The notes beneath the pieces were generated by a model. That model was given only the letters and a program-made list of their open reading frames with translations. It did no database searches and was not told the origin of the DNA. Positions 8,287-16,316 of a stretch of DNA of 64,000 bases are shown here, piece by piece. How positions within the stretch are numbered: position 1 is the stretch's first letter; each line of letters opens with the position of its first letter. The position numbers and the translations under genes are program-made. The stretch comes from Henriciella sp. AS95 (GTDB lineage Bacteria; Pseudomonadota; Alphaproteobacteria; Caulobacterales; Hyphomonadaceae), in contig NZ_JBBMQM010000001.1 of NCBI RefSeq assembly GCF_038900055.1, positions 3,720,001 through 3,784,000 on the forward strand, given 5' to 3'.

Positions 8287-9399
8287 ATGAAAACGTTCGC
8301 ATGGCTGATCGCCCTCGCAAGTCTCGTCATCACGACGCTTCCGGCCCCTGCCGCAGACGCGCAGACCCGGATTCGTGATGTCGTGGACGTGGAAGGCGTG
8401 CGCCAGAATGACCTTATCGGATACGGTATTGTGGTCGGCCTCAATGGCACCGGCGATACGGTTCGCAATTCGCCATTTACCGAGGATTCCCTGACGTACA
8501 TGCTCGAACGTCTCGGTGTGAACGTACAGGGCGAGGATATCAAACCGGACAATGTGGCCGCCGTTCTCGTGACAGCAACGCTGCCGGCATTTGCGCGCAA
8601 CGGCTCATCGCTGGACGTCTCTGTGGCATCGATTGGTGATGCCGAGAGCCTCGAAGGGGGTACGCTGATCCTCACGCCCCTGAAGGGCGCAGACAATGAA
8701 GTGTATGCCGTGGCGCAGGGCAGCATTGTCGTCTCCGGCATCGATGTTCAGGCCCAGGGTGCCCGCGAACGGCGCGGGACGCCGACAACGGGCGCTATCC
8801 CGAATGGTGCGCGCGTCGAGCGCGAGATTGGCTATGACTTCAATCAGCGCCAGTCCCTGACGCTTGCCCTTCGTGACCCGGATTTCACGACGGCGGCCCG
8901 CATCGAAGACACCATCAATGAGGCCTTCGGCGCGCCTGTCGCTTATATGCGCGACCCGGGCACGGTGGACCTCGACCTGCGGGCCTTCGACAGCTCACCG
9001 GCGCGGGTGCTGGCCAATATCGAGAACCTCCCCATCGCGGTGGCCGTTCCGGCCCGCATCGTCATCGATGAGCAATCGGGAACGATCGTGCTTGGCGAGG
9101 ATGTGACCATTTCGAAAGTCGCGATCGCGCAGGGCAATATCTCTATCAAGGTGGTTGAGACGCCCGTCGTGTCGCAGCCCAATCCCTTCTCCGACGGCGA
9201 GTCGATTGTCCTGCCGCGCTCACAGATCTCAATTGGCCAGACAGGCAGCAACAATATCGCGACGCTCAACTCGAATGTGACACTGTCGCAGCTGATTGCA
9301 GGGCTCAACGCGCTCGGGGTGAGCCCTCAGGAAATGGCCGACATCATCCGCACGATGAAAACAGCCGGCGCGATCCACGCCGACCTGATCGTGCGGTAG
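8287..9399 (+). CDS. flgI: Flagellar P-ring protein FlgI
   Basis: FlgI is exported by Sec and forms the P-ring bushing in the peptidoglycan layer. The 370-residue protein has a signal peptide (MKTFAWLIALASLVITTLPA, cleavage near ADAQ) and then the highly conserved start TRIRDVVDVEGVRQNDLIGY with GIVVGLNGTGD. Further hallmarks are LPAFARNGSSLDVSVASIGD, GGTLILTPLKG and a C-terminal LNALGVSPQEMADIIRTMK. The length matches the family. It ends the motB-to-flgI run and is followed by a hairpin terminator. No flgA or flgH is seen nearby, so those parts must be encoded elsewhere. Confidence 0.97.
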   Translation: MKTFAWLIALASLVITTLPAPAADAQTRIRDVVDVEGVRQNDLIGYGIVVGLNGTGDTVRNSPFTEDSLTYMLERLGVNVQGEDIKPDNVAAVLVTATLPAFARNGSSLDVSVASIGDAESLEGGTLILTPLKGADNEVYAVAQGSIVVSGIDVQAQGARERRGTPTTGAIPNGARVEREIGYDFNQRQSLTLALRDPDFTTAARIEDTINEAFGAPVAYMRDPGTVDLDLRAFDSSPARVLANIENLPIAVAVPARIVIDEQSGTIVLGEDVTISKVAIAQGNISIKVVETPVVSQPNPFSDGESIVLPRSQISIGQTGSNNIATLNSNVTLSQLIAGLNALGVSPQEMADIIRTMKTAGAIHADLIVR

Positions 9400-9429
9400 G
9401 ACCGCAAACATCTTTCGGAAATCATGATT

Positions 9430-9459
9430 GCGGCGAGGGTAAAACCTCGCCGCTTTCTT
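9430..9459 (+). terminator. Rho-independent terminator after flgI
   Basis: A perfect 9-bp stem GCGGCGAGG (9430-9438) pairs with CCTCGCCGC (9445-9453) around a GTAAAA loop, followed by TTTCTT. It lies 31 bases past the flgI stop and before the convergent fliG stop, so it closes the rightward flagellar transcript and may also slow transcription from the fliG side. Confidence 0.8.
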
Positions 9460-9475
9460 GTTACGCCTTGGCTTA

Positions 9476-10591
9476 TCAGGCCTTGGCGGCGGATTTTTCC
9501 ATGGTGATGGCGCCGCGGCGCTTCAGGGACATGAGCGCTGTCAGGAATTCGCGCTGGCATGTCTCTGCGTCTTCAACCGGTTTGCGGTTCGGGTCTGCGA
9601 CAGCGTCACGGAACTGGTCGGCCAGGCGCGAGGAAATATTGCTGAGGAGATAGTCCGCGACAGGCTGCAGCGGGCCGGTCAATGTCGACAGGACCGGCAC
9701 AACGCCATCCTCGCCAAGCTCGCGAAACACGACCGGCACCGAATTTCGAGGCAGCATGTCCGGCAGGCCTTCAATCGTGAACAGCACTTTCTCAATGCTC
9801 TCAAGTTTGCCTTCATGCTGGCTTTTCAGAAAGGCCAGCAGGCGCTCACGCTTGGCGCCGGGGATGAGGCTCAGGATTTCGCCGACCGCCTCCAAATTGC
9901 TATCGGTGCCCTCTTCCTCATTACCCTCATCGGTGTTGAGGAATTCAAGCTCGATCATCCGTGCGATGACGGCATCGATTTCAGGATCAGGCCGCTCGAC
10001 ATCGACGAGGAAACCGATGGTCGGATCGAGTGTCTCGTCTGACAGGTTGCTGACGACCTCTGAAGCGATGGAAACGTCGAGCTTGCGCAGGATAAGCGCG
10101 GCAATGTTTGGCGTCAGGCCGTCGAGATATCCGGCAATGGCGACCGGGTCCTTCTGCTCGAGCCGCCCCCAAACATCGCTGTCATCGACGACTGGCGCTT
10201 CTTCGTAGGCCAAAGACGAGCCGCCACCGAACACCTGGTCCAGACGGTTTTCGTCCAGCAGGGTCTCAACGATCTCACGGGCGCGTGCCTTGCCGCCCCG
10301 AAAGGCGCCGCTCGATTGGCGCAGGTGCTGCAGGAAATCCATGACGATCTCTGCAAGCTCATCGCGCTCAAGATACTGAACCGTTTCCAGCCCCGCCGCG
10401 ATGCGGGCCATGGCGGTGTCATCGAGCTTTTCGACAATTGGCTTGGCGGCCGCCTCGCCAAGCACGGCGATGATTACCGCAGCGCGCTGCGACGGTGAAA
10501 TGGAGTTGACCACCGCCGACTGGCTGGCCGCGCGTGGCTTGAGCCGCGCGACATTGTTGGAGGCGGGTTGTTTGGAAACGCTACTACTCAT
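9476..10591 (-). CDS. fliG: Flagellar motor switch protein FliG
   Basis: FliG joins the MS-ring to the C-ring and contacts MotA to produce torque. I take ATG 10591, giving 371 residues, because it overlaps the fliP stop as ATGA; the frame opens 14 codons earlier. The N-terminal third (PSQRAAVIIAVLGEAAAKPI) is FliG_N. The middle domain has VWGRLEQKDPVAIAGYLDGL, equivalent to the usual EHPQ region, with KDP in its place. The C-terminal part with MLPRNSVPVVFRELGEDG corresponds to the middle/C armadillo repeats. It is last of the operon fliF-fliH-fliN-fliP-fliG, which is unusual since fliG normally follows fliF. Confidence 0.93.
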   Translation of the reverse strand: MSSSVSKQPASNNVARLKPRAASQSAVVNSISPSQRAAVIIAVLGEAAAKPIVEKLDDTAMARIAAGLETVQYLERDELAEIVMDFLQHLRQSSGAFRGGKARAREIVETLLDENRLDQVFGGGSSLAYEEAPVVDDSDVWGRLEQKDPVAIAGYLDGLTPNIAALILRKLDVSIASEVVSNLSDETLDPTIGFLVDVERPDPEIDAVIARMIELEFLNTDEGNEEEGTDSNLEAVGEILSLIPGAKRERLLAFLKSQHEGKLESIEKVLFTIEGLPDMLPRNSVPVVFRELGEDGVVPVLSTLTGPLQPVADYLLSNISSRLADQFRDAVADPNRKPVEDAETCQREFLTALMSLKRRGAITMEKSAAKA

Positions 10592-11382
10592 CCGGCATAT
10601 CCTCTGATGAGGGCTTCTGTGATTTTCAGCCATCCATCAGCCAGCACGAAGAAGCCGACCTTGAATGGCAGTGAGACGACTGTGGGCGGCACCATCATCA
10701 TGCCGACCGCCATAAGGACGGAGGCGACGACGAGGTCGATCACGAGGAATGGCAGGAAGATCACAAAGCCGATCTGGAAGGCCTGTTTGATCTCCGACAG
10801 CATGAAGGCGGTCGACAGCAGGGAAAAGGATGGCTCTTCACCGTCGAGGACTGGGCGGTTCAGCGCATCACCGAGGACCGGAACGGTTTCAGGGTCGACC
10901 CGCAGGCTCATGAATTCGCGGAACGGCTCGGTTGTGCCCGTCCACGCGGCCTGTTCATCGATCGTGCCTTGCGTGTAAGGCCCAAGACCATTGGCCCAGG
11001 CCTCCGTGAAAGTGGGCTCCATGATGAAGAAGGTGAGGAACATGGCGAGCGCCATGATCATCATGTTTGGCGGCGCCTGCTGAACGCCAAGCGCCTGGCG
11101 CACAAAGGAAAAGACGATCACCATGAAGGGCAGACAGGTGACCATCATGGCAAGGCCTGGCACCAGGCTCAGCACCGTCACCGTCAGGAAAAGGATAATG
11201 ACGGAGCCGCTGAGGCCGCCGCCTTCGCCCTGCTGGCCTAGCAGTCCATTTAGAGCGTTGCCGGCTGCATCAGCTGGCGCATCCTGCGCGGACGCTGCGA
11301 GACCGAGCACAAGGGCAAGGACAAGCAGGCAGGCCCAGCGCAGGTAGTTCGCATGGCTATGAGCCAGTCGCGTCATCGGCAT
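10588..11382 (-). CDS. fliP: Flagellar biosynthesis protein FliP (export gate)
   Basis: FliP is a core membrane component of the type III export gate with FliQ and FliR. From ATG 11382 the product has 264 residues: a cleavable signal peptide, as is typical of FliP (YLRWACLLVLALVLGLAASA), then LFLTVTVLSLVPGLAMMVTC, FMVIVFSFVRQALGVQQAPP and MIMALAMFLTFFIM, all FliP hallmarks, and late helices with FLPFLVIDLVVASVLMAVGM. An ATG at 11409 is also open, but the shorter starts fit the signal peptide better. The gene overlaps fliN at its start and fliG (ATGA) at its end. fliQ and fliR are not in the window. Confidence 0.95.
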   Translation of the reverse strand: MPMTRLAHSHANYLRWACLLVLALVLGLAASAQDAPADAAGNALNGLLGQQGEGGGLSGSVIILFLTVTVLSLVPGLAMMVTCLPFMVIVFSFVRQALGVQQAPPNMMIMALAMFLTFFIMEPTFTEAWANGLGPYTQGTIDEQAAWTGTTEPFREFMSLRVDPETVPVLGDALNRPVLDGEEPSFSLLSTAFMLSEIKQAFQIGFVIFLPFLVIDLVVASVLMAVGMMMVPPTVVSLPFKVGFFVLADGWLKITEALIRGYAG

Positions 11383-11683
11383 CTTCCGCGATTTCGGTGA
11401 TTTTGACACCGATACCGCCGTCTTCCGTTTCGATCAGTTCGCCCTTGGCGATGAGCCTGTCGTCAACCATCAGGCTGACCGGATCTTCAATCTTGGTGTT
11501 CAGCGCCACGATCGATTCAGGCGCGAGCTGAAGCACTTCCGTTACGCTCATGCGGCGCTCACCGATCGAAACGGTCAGCGTCACCGGCACACCATAAATG
11601 GCGCGGCGGAACTTGTTCTCCGCCGACGGGTCGCGGCGTTCAACCGCGTCAGGACTGGCTTGTGCGGGTTCCGGATTAGCCAT
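11357..11683 (-). CDS. fliN: Flagellar motor switch protein FliN
   Basis: FliN forms the lower part of the C-ring and docks FliH-bound export substrates. The 108-residue product has a short charged N-terminus followed by one SpoA domain (IYGVPVTLTVSIGERRMSV, EVLQLAPESIVALNTKIEDP, LMVDDRLIAKGELIETEDG). The length is normal for FliN. Its ATG overlaps the fliH stop by one base (TGATG), and fliP starts inside its 3' end, so the operon is tightly coupled. The closing IGVKITEIAEDADD is standard. Confidence 0.95.
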   Translation of the reverse strand: MANPEPAQASPDAVERRDPSAENKFRRAIYGVPVTLTVSIGERRMSVTEVLQLAPESIVALNTKIEDPVSLMVDDRLIAKGELIETEDGGIGVKITEIAEDADDATGS

Positions 11684-12249
11684 CAGGATGTAGCTCCCAT
11701 TGCTGCATGCGTTGTGTCGATGTGTTCGAGGCAGGATTCAAGCAGGCTGTCGAAATCAAAGCTCAGGCCGCCCGATTTCCAGGAGACGTCGACCCGGTCA
11801 CCCTTCGGCGACGGCTCGGATTTTAGTGAGCAGACACTGGCGAGGCGCTCGGATTTCTTGACGACAGCCTGAAGCCGCTCGGCGAGGTCTGGCTCGGCGG
11901 TGATCACGACTTCCACCGCGCTTGGCGGAATGAACTTCTCCAGATGCAGCGCGATCTCATCGGCCAGGAAACGTTTGGACAACTCCGGGAACAGGCGAGA
12001 CGCCATGGCCACGATGGTCTCGTTTGTCTGGCGACGGGCCTCCGCCTCGACGGCGGTAATCTTGTCGGCAAGCGAGTTCAGCGTGGCCTCGACCGCCGTT
12101 ACCTGACGCTCGAAACTTGCTTCCTTGGCCTGCAATTCCTGCGCGAGGGTTTCAGCCTCCCGCGCATTGCGGGTCAGCAGCCGACCGGATGGCTGGCCTT
12201 CGGCGAGGCCATCAAAGCTCGGCAGGTTGGCAAAGATGGTGTCACTCAT
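11683..12249 (-). CDS. fliH: FliH/FlbE-type flagellar assembly protein
   Basis: FliH-family proteins hold the FliI export ATPase and bring it to FliN and the export gate. This 188-residue protein has a predicted coiled coil at about 30-80 (REAETLAQELQAKEASFERQ onward) and a C-terminal globular part with FLADEIALHLEKF and VVITAEPDLAERLQ. Sequence conservation in this family is low, so the call rests on length, coiled coil and position between fliF and fliN, where Caulobacter has FlbE. The ATG lies within the last bases of fliF (8-base overlap). fliI is not in the window. Confidence 0.8.
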   Translation of the reverse strand: MSDTIFANLPSFDGLAEGQPSGRLLTRNAREAETLAQELQAKEASFERQVTAVEATLNSLADKITAVEAEARRQTNETIVAMASRLFPELSKRFLADEIALHLEKFIPPSAVEVVITAEPDLAERLQAVVKKSERLASVCSLKSEPSPKGDRVDVSWKSGGLSFDFDSLLESCLEHIDTTHAAMGATS

Positions 12250-13765
12250 TCACCGCCCCCTTCATATCTTCTTCCAGCCATGACTGGAGAAGCGCGGCGG
12301 TGTCATCCTGACGCTCTCGCGTATAGTCGGAGAGGTAGTTGAACGGGTCGGCCTGGGCCGGTCCGCCAATGGCAAGCGTCTCGTTTCCTGCGCCAGCCTG
12401 CATGGCGACAGGCTGGGCGGGTTTGGGGTTCAGCATCGGGCGCACAACGCCAAGCGCCAGCACGATAATGACGATGCCGAGCAGAACCGCCTGAAGCCCG
12501 GACCAGAAATAGTTCGAGATGAGGTTTTCCATCATGCTCGGCGCGGTCACCAGTTCCTGCGCCGGGGCAAGCTGGAACGGCATCAGTTCAACGGTGAGGG
12601 AATCGCCGCGCGTTTCGTCCAGGCCTGCGCCCGTCAGGATGAGGTTTTCAAAGTTCGAGATGACCTGCTGAGAGGCCGCTTCGATGTCGCCGGTGCCGTC
12701 GGTGATGCCAAGCGCGTCGCGGTTCAGCAGGACCGCCACGGAAATGCGCTGGATTTCGCCCGGCAGCATTTCGACTTCGGTGCGCTTCTCGTTGAACTCA
12801 TAGGCGACACTTTCGGTCGAGTTCTTCATCGTGCTCGAATTGCCAGCCCCTTCGCCGGTTGACTGTGGCAGATTGCTGGACGCCGTGATCGCACCGCCAT
12901 TCTGCGCCGAATTGGTCTCGCTAACATCATTGCTGGTCCGGCTACGAATGACGCGGGACTGCGGATCGATCGTCTTTTCCGAGATCATCTGGCGCTGACG
13001 GTTAACGTCGACACTCACAGAAACACGTGCATTGCCGGGGCCAACGCGGGCTTCGAGCAGACGCATGATTTTCTGTTCAAGCGCCATCGACTCGGAGTTT
13101 GCGACGACCGACGGCATTTCCATCTTGTCGACATTCGGACCGGCGAGCATGCCCTTTTCAGGGTCGATGACCGCGACGTCTTCGGCATTCATCCCGGAAA
13201 TGGCGAGCGACACCATGTACTGGATCGCTTCGGCCTGGTCGGCGGTCAGGTCATGCGTCGTGGTCAGGGTGACCGATGCAGTCTGCGCCGGCGAAGAGCG
13301 CGAGAAACCGGAGCGCAGATTTGCGCCGATGTGGACGCGGGCAGCCGAAACGCCGGGCACCGCCAGAATGGTCCGCGTCAGCTCGCCTTCCTTGGCGCGC
13401 CAGTAGGCGGCATTGTACATCTCCGACGTGACGGAAAATCCGTTGACGTCGTCGAGCAGTTCATAGCCCTGAACAGACTGTTCGGGCAGGCCCTGACGGG
13501 CAAGGTCAAAGCGCACTTCATCACGCTTGCTCTGCGGAATGAAAATCGCTTCACCGCGAATTTCGTAATCGATGCCGCGCTTGTCGAGTTCGTCGATAAT
13601 CTCGCCAGCATGGGTCGGCTGGAGGCCGGAATAAAGCAGCGCCTTGGGCTCGGTCATGGCGCCGCGCACCAGAAAGTTCATGGTGAAGATCACAGCGAGG
13701 ACGGCAACGCCCAGCGCAATCTGCCGCCCGAGCGACAGCGACTTCAGATTATCCAAAAACTTCAT
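12242..13765 (-). CDS. fliF: Flagellar MS-ring protein FliF
   Basis: FliF builds the MS-ring, the membrane base of the flagellum. From ATG 13765 (MKFLDNLKSLSLGRQIALG) the protein has 507 residues. It has an N-terminal membrane helix (ALGVAVLAVIFTMNFLVRGA), YscJ-type ring domains with LYSGLQPTHAGEIIDELDKR and a conserved region at about 100-250, an Asn/Ser-rich loop near 300, and a second helix near residue 435 (LQAVLLGIVIIVLALGVVRP). The C-terminal tail (RQDDTAALLQSWLEEDM) is the FliG-binding element. An ATG nine codons earlier is possible. It heads the leftward operon and is divergent from fliL. Confidence 0.96.
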   Translation of the reverse strand: MKFLDNLKSLSLGRQIALGVAVLAVIFTMNFLVRGAMTEPKALLYSGLQPTHAGEIIDELDKRGIDYEIRGEAIFIPQSKRDEVRFDLARQGLPEQSVQGYELLDDVNGFSVTSEMYNAAYWRAKEGELTRTILAVPGVSAARVHIGANLRSGFSRSSPAQTASVTLTTTHDLTADQAEAIQYMVSLAISGMNAEDVAVIDPEKGMLAGPNVDKMEMPSVVANSESMALEQKIMRLLEARVGPGNARVSVSVDVNRQRQMISEKTIDPQSRVIRSRTSNDVSETNSAQNGGAITASSNLPQSTGEGAGNSSTMKNSTESVAYEFNEKRTEVEMLPGEIQRISVAVLLNRDALGITDGTGDIEAASQQVISNFENLILTGAGLDETRGDSLTVELMPFQLAPAQELVTAPSMMENLISNYFWSGLQAVLLGIVIIVLALGVVRPMLNPKPAQPVAMQAGAGNETLAIGGPAQADPFNYLSDYTRERQDDTAALLQSWLEEDMKGAVNE

Positions 13766-13897
13766 GGTTAACGATGGCCCCGCACAAATCACCCCTCGCT
13801 GGGAATGATTAATTTTTCAGCCGAAATTGTTAACGCTTCCTTTACTGGGAAGTTACTAAAGCAGCAGGGAGGATGCAGTTACTGTAATGAGGGGCTG
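13766..13897. promoter_or_regulatory. Divergent fliF / fliL promoter region with TTAAC half-sites
   Basis: This 132-base spacer contains GTTAACG twice (TTAA at 13768-13771 and at 13830-13833) and a further TTAA at 13809-13812. The cores at 13809 and 13830 are 17 bases apart, ten more than the 7-base CtrA spacing, so a full CtrA box is not present, only candidate half-sites. In Caulobacter the fliF operon is CtrA-controlled, which is the only reason for naming it. The ribosome site GAGGGG before the fliL ATG is clear. Confidence 0.3.
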
Positions 13898-14401
13898 ATG
13901 GCGGAGGAAACCGCAGCAGACGACAAGGCGCCAGAGCCGAAATCCGGCGGAAACATTGTGAATTGGGCGATTCTGGCCGTGGTTTCGGCTGCCTGCTCAT
14001 TCGCCGTGGTTTTCTTCATGGCGCCGAGCGTTACAGCCGAATCACCTGTCTGCACGGTGGCCACGAACGGCACGCCGCAAGCGACCCCTCTGGCGACTGG
14101 CGACCAGGAATATGTCGAGCTTGAAGAACTGCTCGTCACGATTGGCAATGAGCCGGCCACGCGGTTCGTCAAGATCAACACGTCCATCGTCACCCCGAAG
14201 GGCAATGGCGATACGATCCGCAAAGCAGAGCCAATGCTCGCCGATGCCTTCATCACTTATTTGCGCTCTGTCGAACTGAGCGACTTTGAAACAGCCGGCT
14301 TTTATCCACGCATGCGTGAACAGCTTGGCCGGCGCGCCGAACTGGTCCTTGGTGGGGACGTGTCCAAAGGTGTCCTGATTACGGAATTTCTATTGAGATG
14401 A
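13898..14401 (+). CDS. fliL: Flagellar basal body-associated protein FliL
   Basis: FliL is a single-pass inner-membrane protein whose periplasmic domain surrounds the stator and helps its function. I choose ATG 13898, preceded by GAGGGG, giving 167 residues; the frame is open to 13805 but that extension is not FliL-like. The order is acidic cytoplasmic N-terminus, one membrane helix (IVNWAILAVVSAACSFAVVF), then a periplasmic domain with YVELEELLVTIGNEPATRFV and AFITYLRSVELSDFE. It overlaps the next gene by four bases (ATGA), starting a three-gene rightward operon. Confidence 0.9.
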   Translation: MAEETAADDKAPEPKSGGNIVNWAILAVVSAACSFAVVFFMAPSVTAESPVCTVATNGTPQATPLATGDQEYVELEELLVTIGNEPATRFVKINTSIVTPKGNGDTIRKAEPMLADAFITYLRSVELSDFETAGFYPRMREQLGRRAELVLGGDVSKGVLITEFLLR

Positions 14402-14904
14402 TTGAACAGCTCGCCATACAGCCGACCGACATCGCCCTGTTTCTGGTGTCCTTCGCGGCCTGCGCCTACTGCATCATCCTCAGCCGCCGGCTGAAGGCGC
14501 TGCAGAATACGCGCGACGGCCTTGGCGCGACCATCATGGCCATGAACAAGTCGGTTGCGGCTGTCTCATCGGCGACAAGAGAGACGCGCGCGCAGGCTGG
14601 CGAACTCAGCGAGCGGCTGACCCAGATCATGCACGACGCCGAAAAGTCCTGTGAGCGTCTCAGCAAGCTTCAGGCTTCGATCGATGCATCCGGGGGTACG
14701 CTCGGCCGGCAGGCGGATGCGGTGAAAGCGGAAGTCACATCCGAACTGAAGATGCTGCTGCAACGCTCACGCGCAGAGATGCGCGAAATGAAGCAACTGC
14801 TGCAGGACATCAAGATCCAGAAGAGCCGGTTGTCGGCCAGCGAACGCGATGCTGAGTTCCTTTTCGAAGATGACATCATGCCCGCATCTGGCGGGAGGAG
14901 GTAA
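14398..14904 (+). CDS. DUF6468-like membrane-anchored coiled-coil protein of the flagellar locus
   Basis: The 168-residue protein has an N-terminal membrane helix (DIALFLVSFAACAYCIILSR) with a cytoplasmic-looking RRLKALQ after it, and then a long, nearly uninterrupted coiled coil to about residue 150 rich in Glu, Gln, Arg and Ala. Proteins of this build, filed as DUF6468, are known between fliL and motE in alphaproteobacterial flagellar loci, and position and architecture match; the family name is from memory, not a search. A scaffold at the basal body or stator is a guess. It overlaps fliL (ATGA) and is two bases from the motE-like gene, so co-translation is expected. Confidence 0.7.
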   Translation: MIEQLAIQPTDIALFLVSFAACAYCIILSRRLKALQNTRDGLGATIMAMNKSVAAVSSATRETRAQAGELSERLTQIMHDAEKSCERLSKLQASIDASGGTLGRQADAVKAEVTSELKMLLQRSRAEMREMKQLLQDIKIQKSRLSASERDAEFLFEDDIMPASGGRR

Positions 14905-14906
14905 AA

Positions 14907-15533
14907 GTGGCTGGCGCTGGAACCCGCACGCATGTCCTGATTACGCTTGGCGCGCTCTTCACCATTGGCGGGCTGACCCGGGTGTTGCCCAGTACGCTGG
15001 CCTCCGCCGAAGAGACAGTTGAGGAGCATGCCTCAGACGCTGACGTCCATGGCGAGACCGTGGCGGCCGCTTATTCTCTGTCAGATGACGACGCAGCCAG
15101 CGATGACAGAATCTGCCTGACGGGCACGGCAGCCGAAGCGCTGGCGAGCGACCAGGAAGCCCTGAAAGCGCGCGCCGACGCGCTGCAGGAACAGGAGTTT
15201 GCACTGCGCACGCGGTCACAGGAGCTCGAGCGCCAGGCCGCCGAGCTTGCAGCGCTGAAAACGACGATTGATGATCGCTGGAAATCGATGGCGACGAGCG
15301 CCGATGGTGACATCGAGCACCTGGCGCAAATGTACTCAGCGATGAAACCGGATCAGGCTGCCGGGATCTTTAACCAGATGGACCCTGGCTTTGCCGCAGG
15401 CTTCCTGCGGTTGATGCCGTCCGACCAGGCGGGCCTTATCCTTGCCGGGATGAATACCGACAAGGCCTATGTTGTCAGTGTGAAACTCGCCAGCAAGAAT
15501 GGTGACATCCGCTCGGCCTCAACGCCGCAATAA
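14907..15533 (+). CDS. motE: MotE-like periplasmic motility protein (MgtE N-terminal-like domain)
   Basis: The 208-residue product starts at a GTG with the ribosome site GGAGGAGGT. It has an N-terminal hydrophobic segment or signal anchor (HVLITLGALFTIGGLTRVLP), a coiled coil at about 75-125 (ALKARADALQEQEFALRTRS onward), and a C-terminal MgtE-N-like helical domain with MYSAMKPDQAAGIFNQMDPG and AGFLRLMPSDQAGLILAGM. This is the layout of rhizobial MotE, a periplasmic protein required for motility that acts with MotC. It ends the fliL operon. The role in this organism is inference from family and context. Confidence 0.8.
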   Translation: MAGAGTRTHVLITLGALFTIGGLTRVLPSTLASAEETVEEHASDADVHGETVAAAYSLSDDDAASDDRICLTGTAAEALASDQEALKARADALQEQEFALRTRSQELERQAAELAALKTTIDDRWKSMATSADGDIEHLAQMYSAMKPDQAAGIFNQMDPGFAAGFLRLMPSDQAGLILAGMNTDKAYVVSVKLASKNGDIRSASTPQ

Positions 15534-15602
15534 ACCAGCAATCATTGCATGAAGCGGCGAAACTGTTGCACGGCGACAATTGCGTATTAACGCCAACGCG
15601 GT

Positions 15603-16229
15603 ATGCCCGATTGCATGAACAATATTACTCTGCATAAGGGCGACCTGCCCGCCGGTGTCCAGTTTGGCGACGAGATCGCCGTCGACACCGAAGCCATGGG
15701 GCTCAACCTTCAACGCGACGCCCTGTGTGTTGTGCAACTCTCGGCCGGTGATGGCACCGCGCATGTCATTCAGCTCGACCGGTCATTCGATTGCCCGAAC
15801 CTGAAGGCGTTGATGGCCGATACGTCGAAGCTGAAAATCTTTCACTTCGCGCGTTTCGACGTCGCGATGATGAAGCATTGGCTGGGCATTGATTGCGCGC
15901 CGATCTGGTGCACCAAGATCGCCTCGAAACTGTGCCGCACCTATACTGATCGTCACGGCCTCAAGGACGTTTCGCGCGAGATTGCCGGGGCCGATATGTC
16001 GAAAGCCCAGCAATCCTCCGACTGGGGCGCACCGGACCTGACCGACGCGCAGCTGCAATATTGCGCCAATGACGTCCTTTATCTGCACGAGATCAAATCA
16101 GGCCTGGAGACAATGCTGAAACGCGAAGGCCGCATGGAGCTGGCACAAGCCTGTTTTGATTTTCTTCCCGTTCGCGCCGAACTCGACCTTGAAGGCTGGC
16201 CGGAAACCGACATCTTCGCACATAGCTGA
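15603..16229 (+). CDS. rnd: Ribonuclease D-type 3'-5' exonuclease
   Basis: A DEDDy 3'-5' exonuclease, probably trimming structured RNAs such as tRNA precursors. The 208-residue protein contains all three motifs: Exo I (AVDTEAMGL, about 28-36), Exo II (IFHFARFDVAMMKHW, about 80) and Exo III with the catalytic Tyr (YCANDVLYLHEI, about 157). It is the short form without the HRDC domains of E. coli RNase D, as is usual next to lptC in alphaproteobacteria. It starts the block rnd-lptCAB-rpoN-hpf-ptsN. An in-frame Met five codons in is an alternative start. Confidence 0.92.
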   Translation: MPDCMNNITLHKGDLPAGVQFGDEIAVDTEAMGLNLQRDALCVVQLSAGDGTAHVIQLDRSFDCPNLKALMADTSKLKIFHFARFDVAMMKHWLGIDCAPIWCTKIASKLCRTYTDRHGLKDVSREIAGADMSKAQQSSDWGAPDLTDAQLQYCANDVLYLHEIKSGLETMLKREGRMELAQACFDFLPVRAELDLEGWPETDIFAHS

Positions 16230-16316
16230 CCGGGCGCGGAACGCGCATCTGGTTCACCTGAAAGTCATGCAGTGTGCGCTATCAAATAGCCGCAATCTGT
16301 CTATAAATTCAAAAGC

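Noticed and set aside
7581-8741. Minus-strand frame of 386 codons
   Set aside because: Spans the flgL-flgI junction on the opposite strand; both of those genes are certain and the frame is not protein-like.
15534-15602. Possible sigma-54 site TTGCACGGCGACAATTGC before the rnd gene
   Set aside because: The invariant GG of the -24 element is missing.
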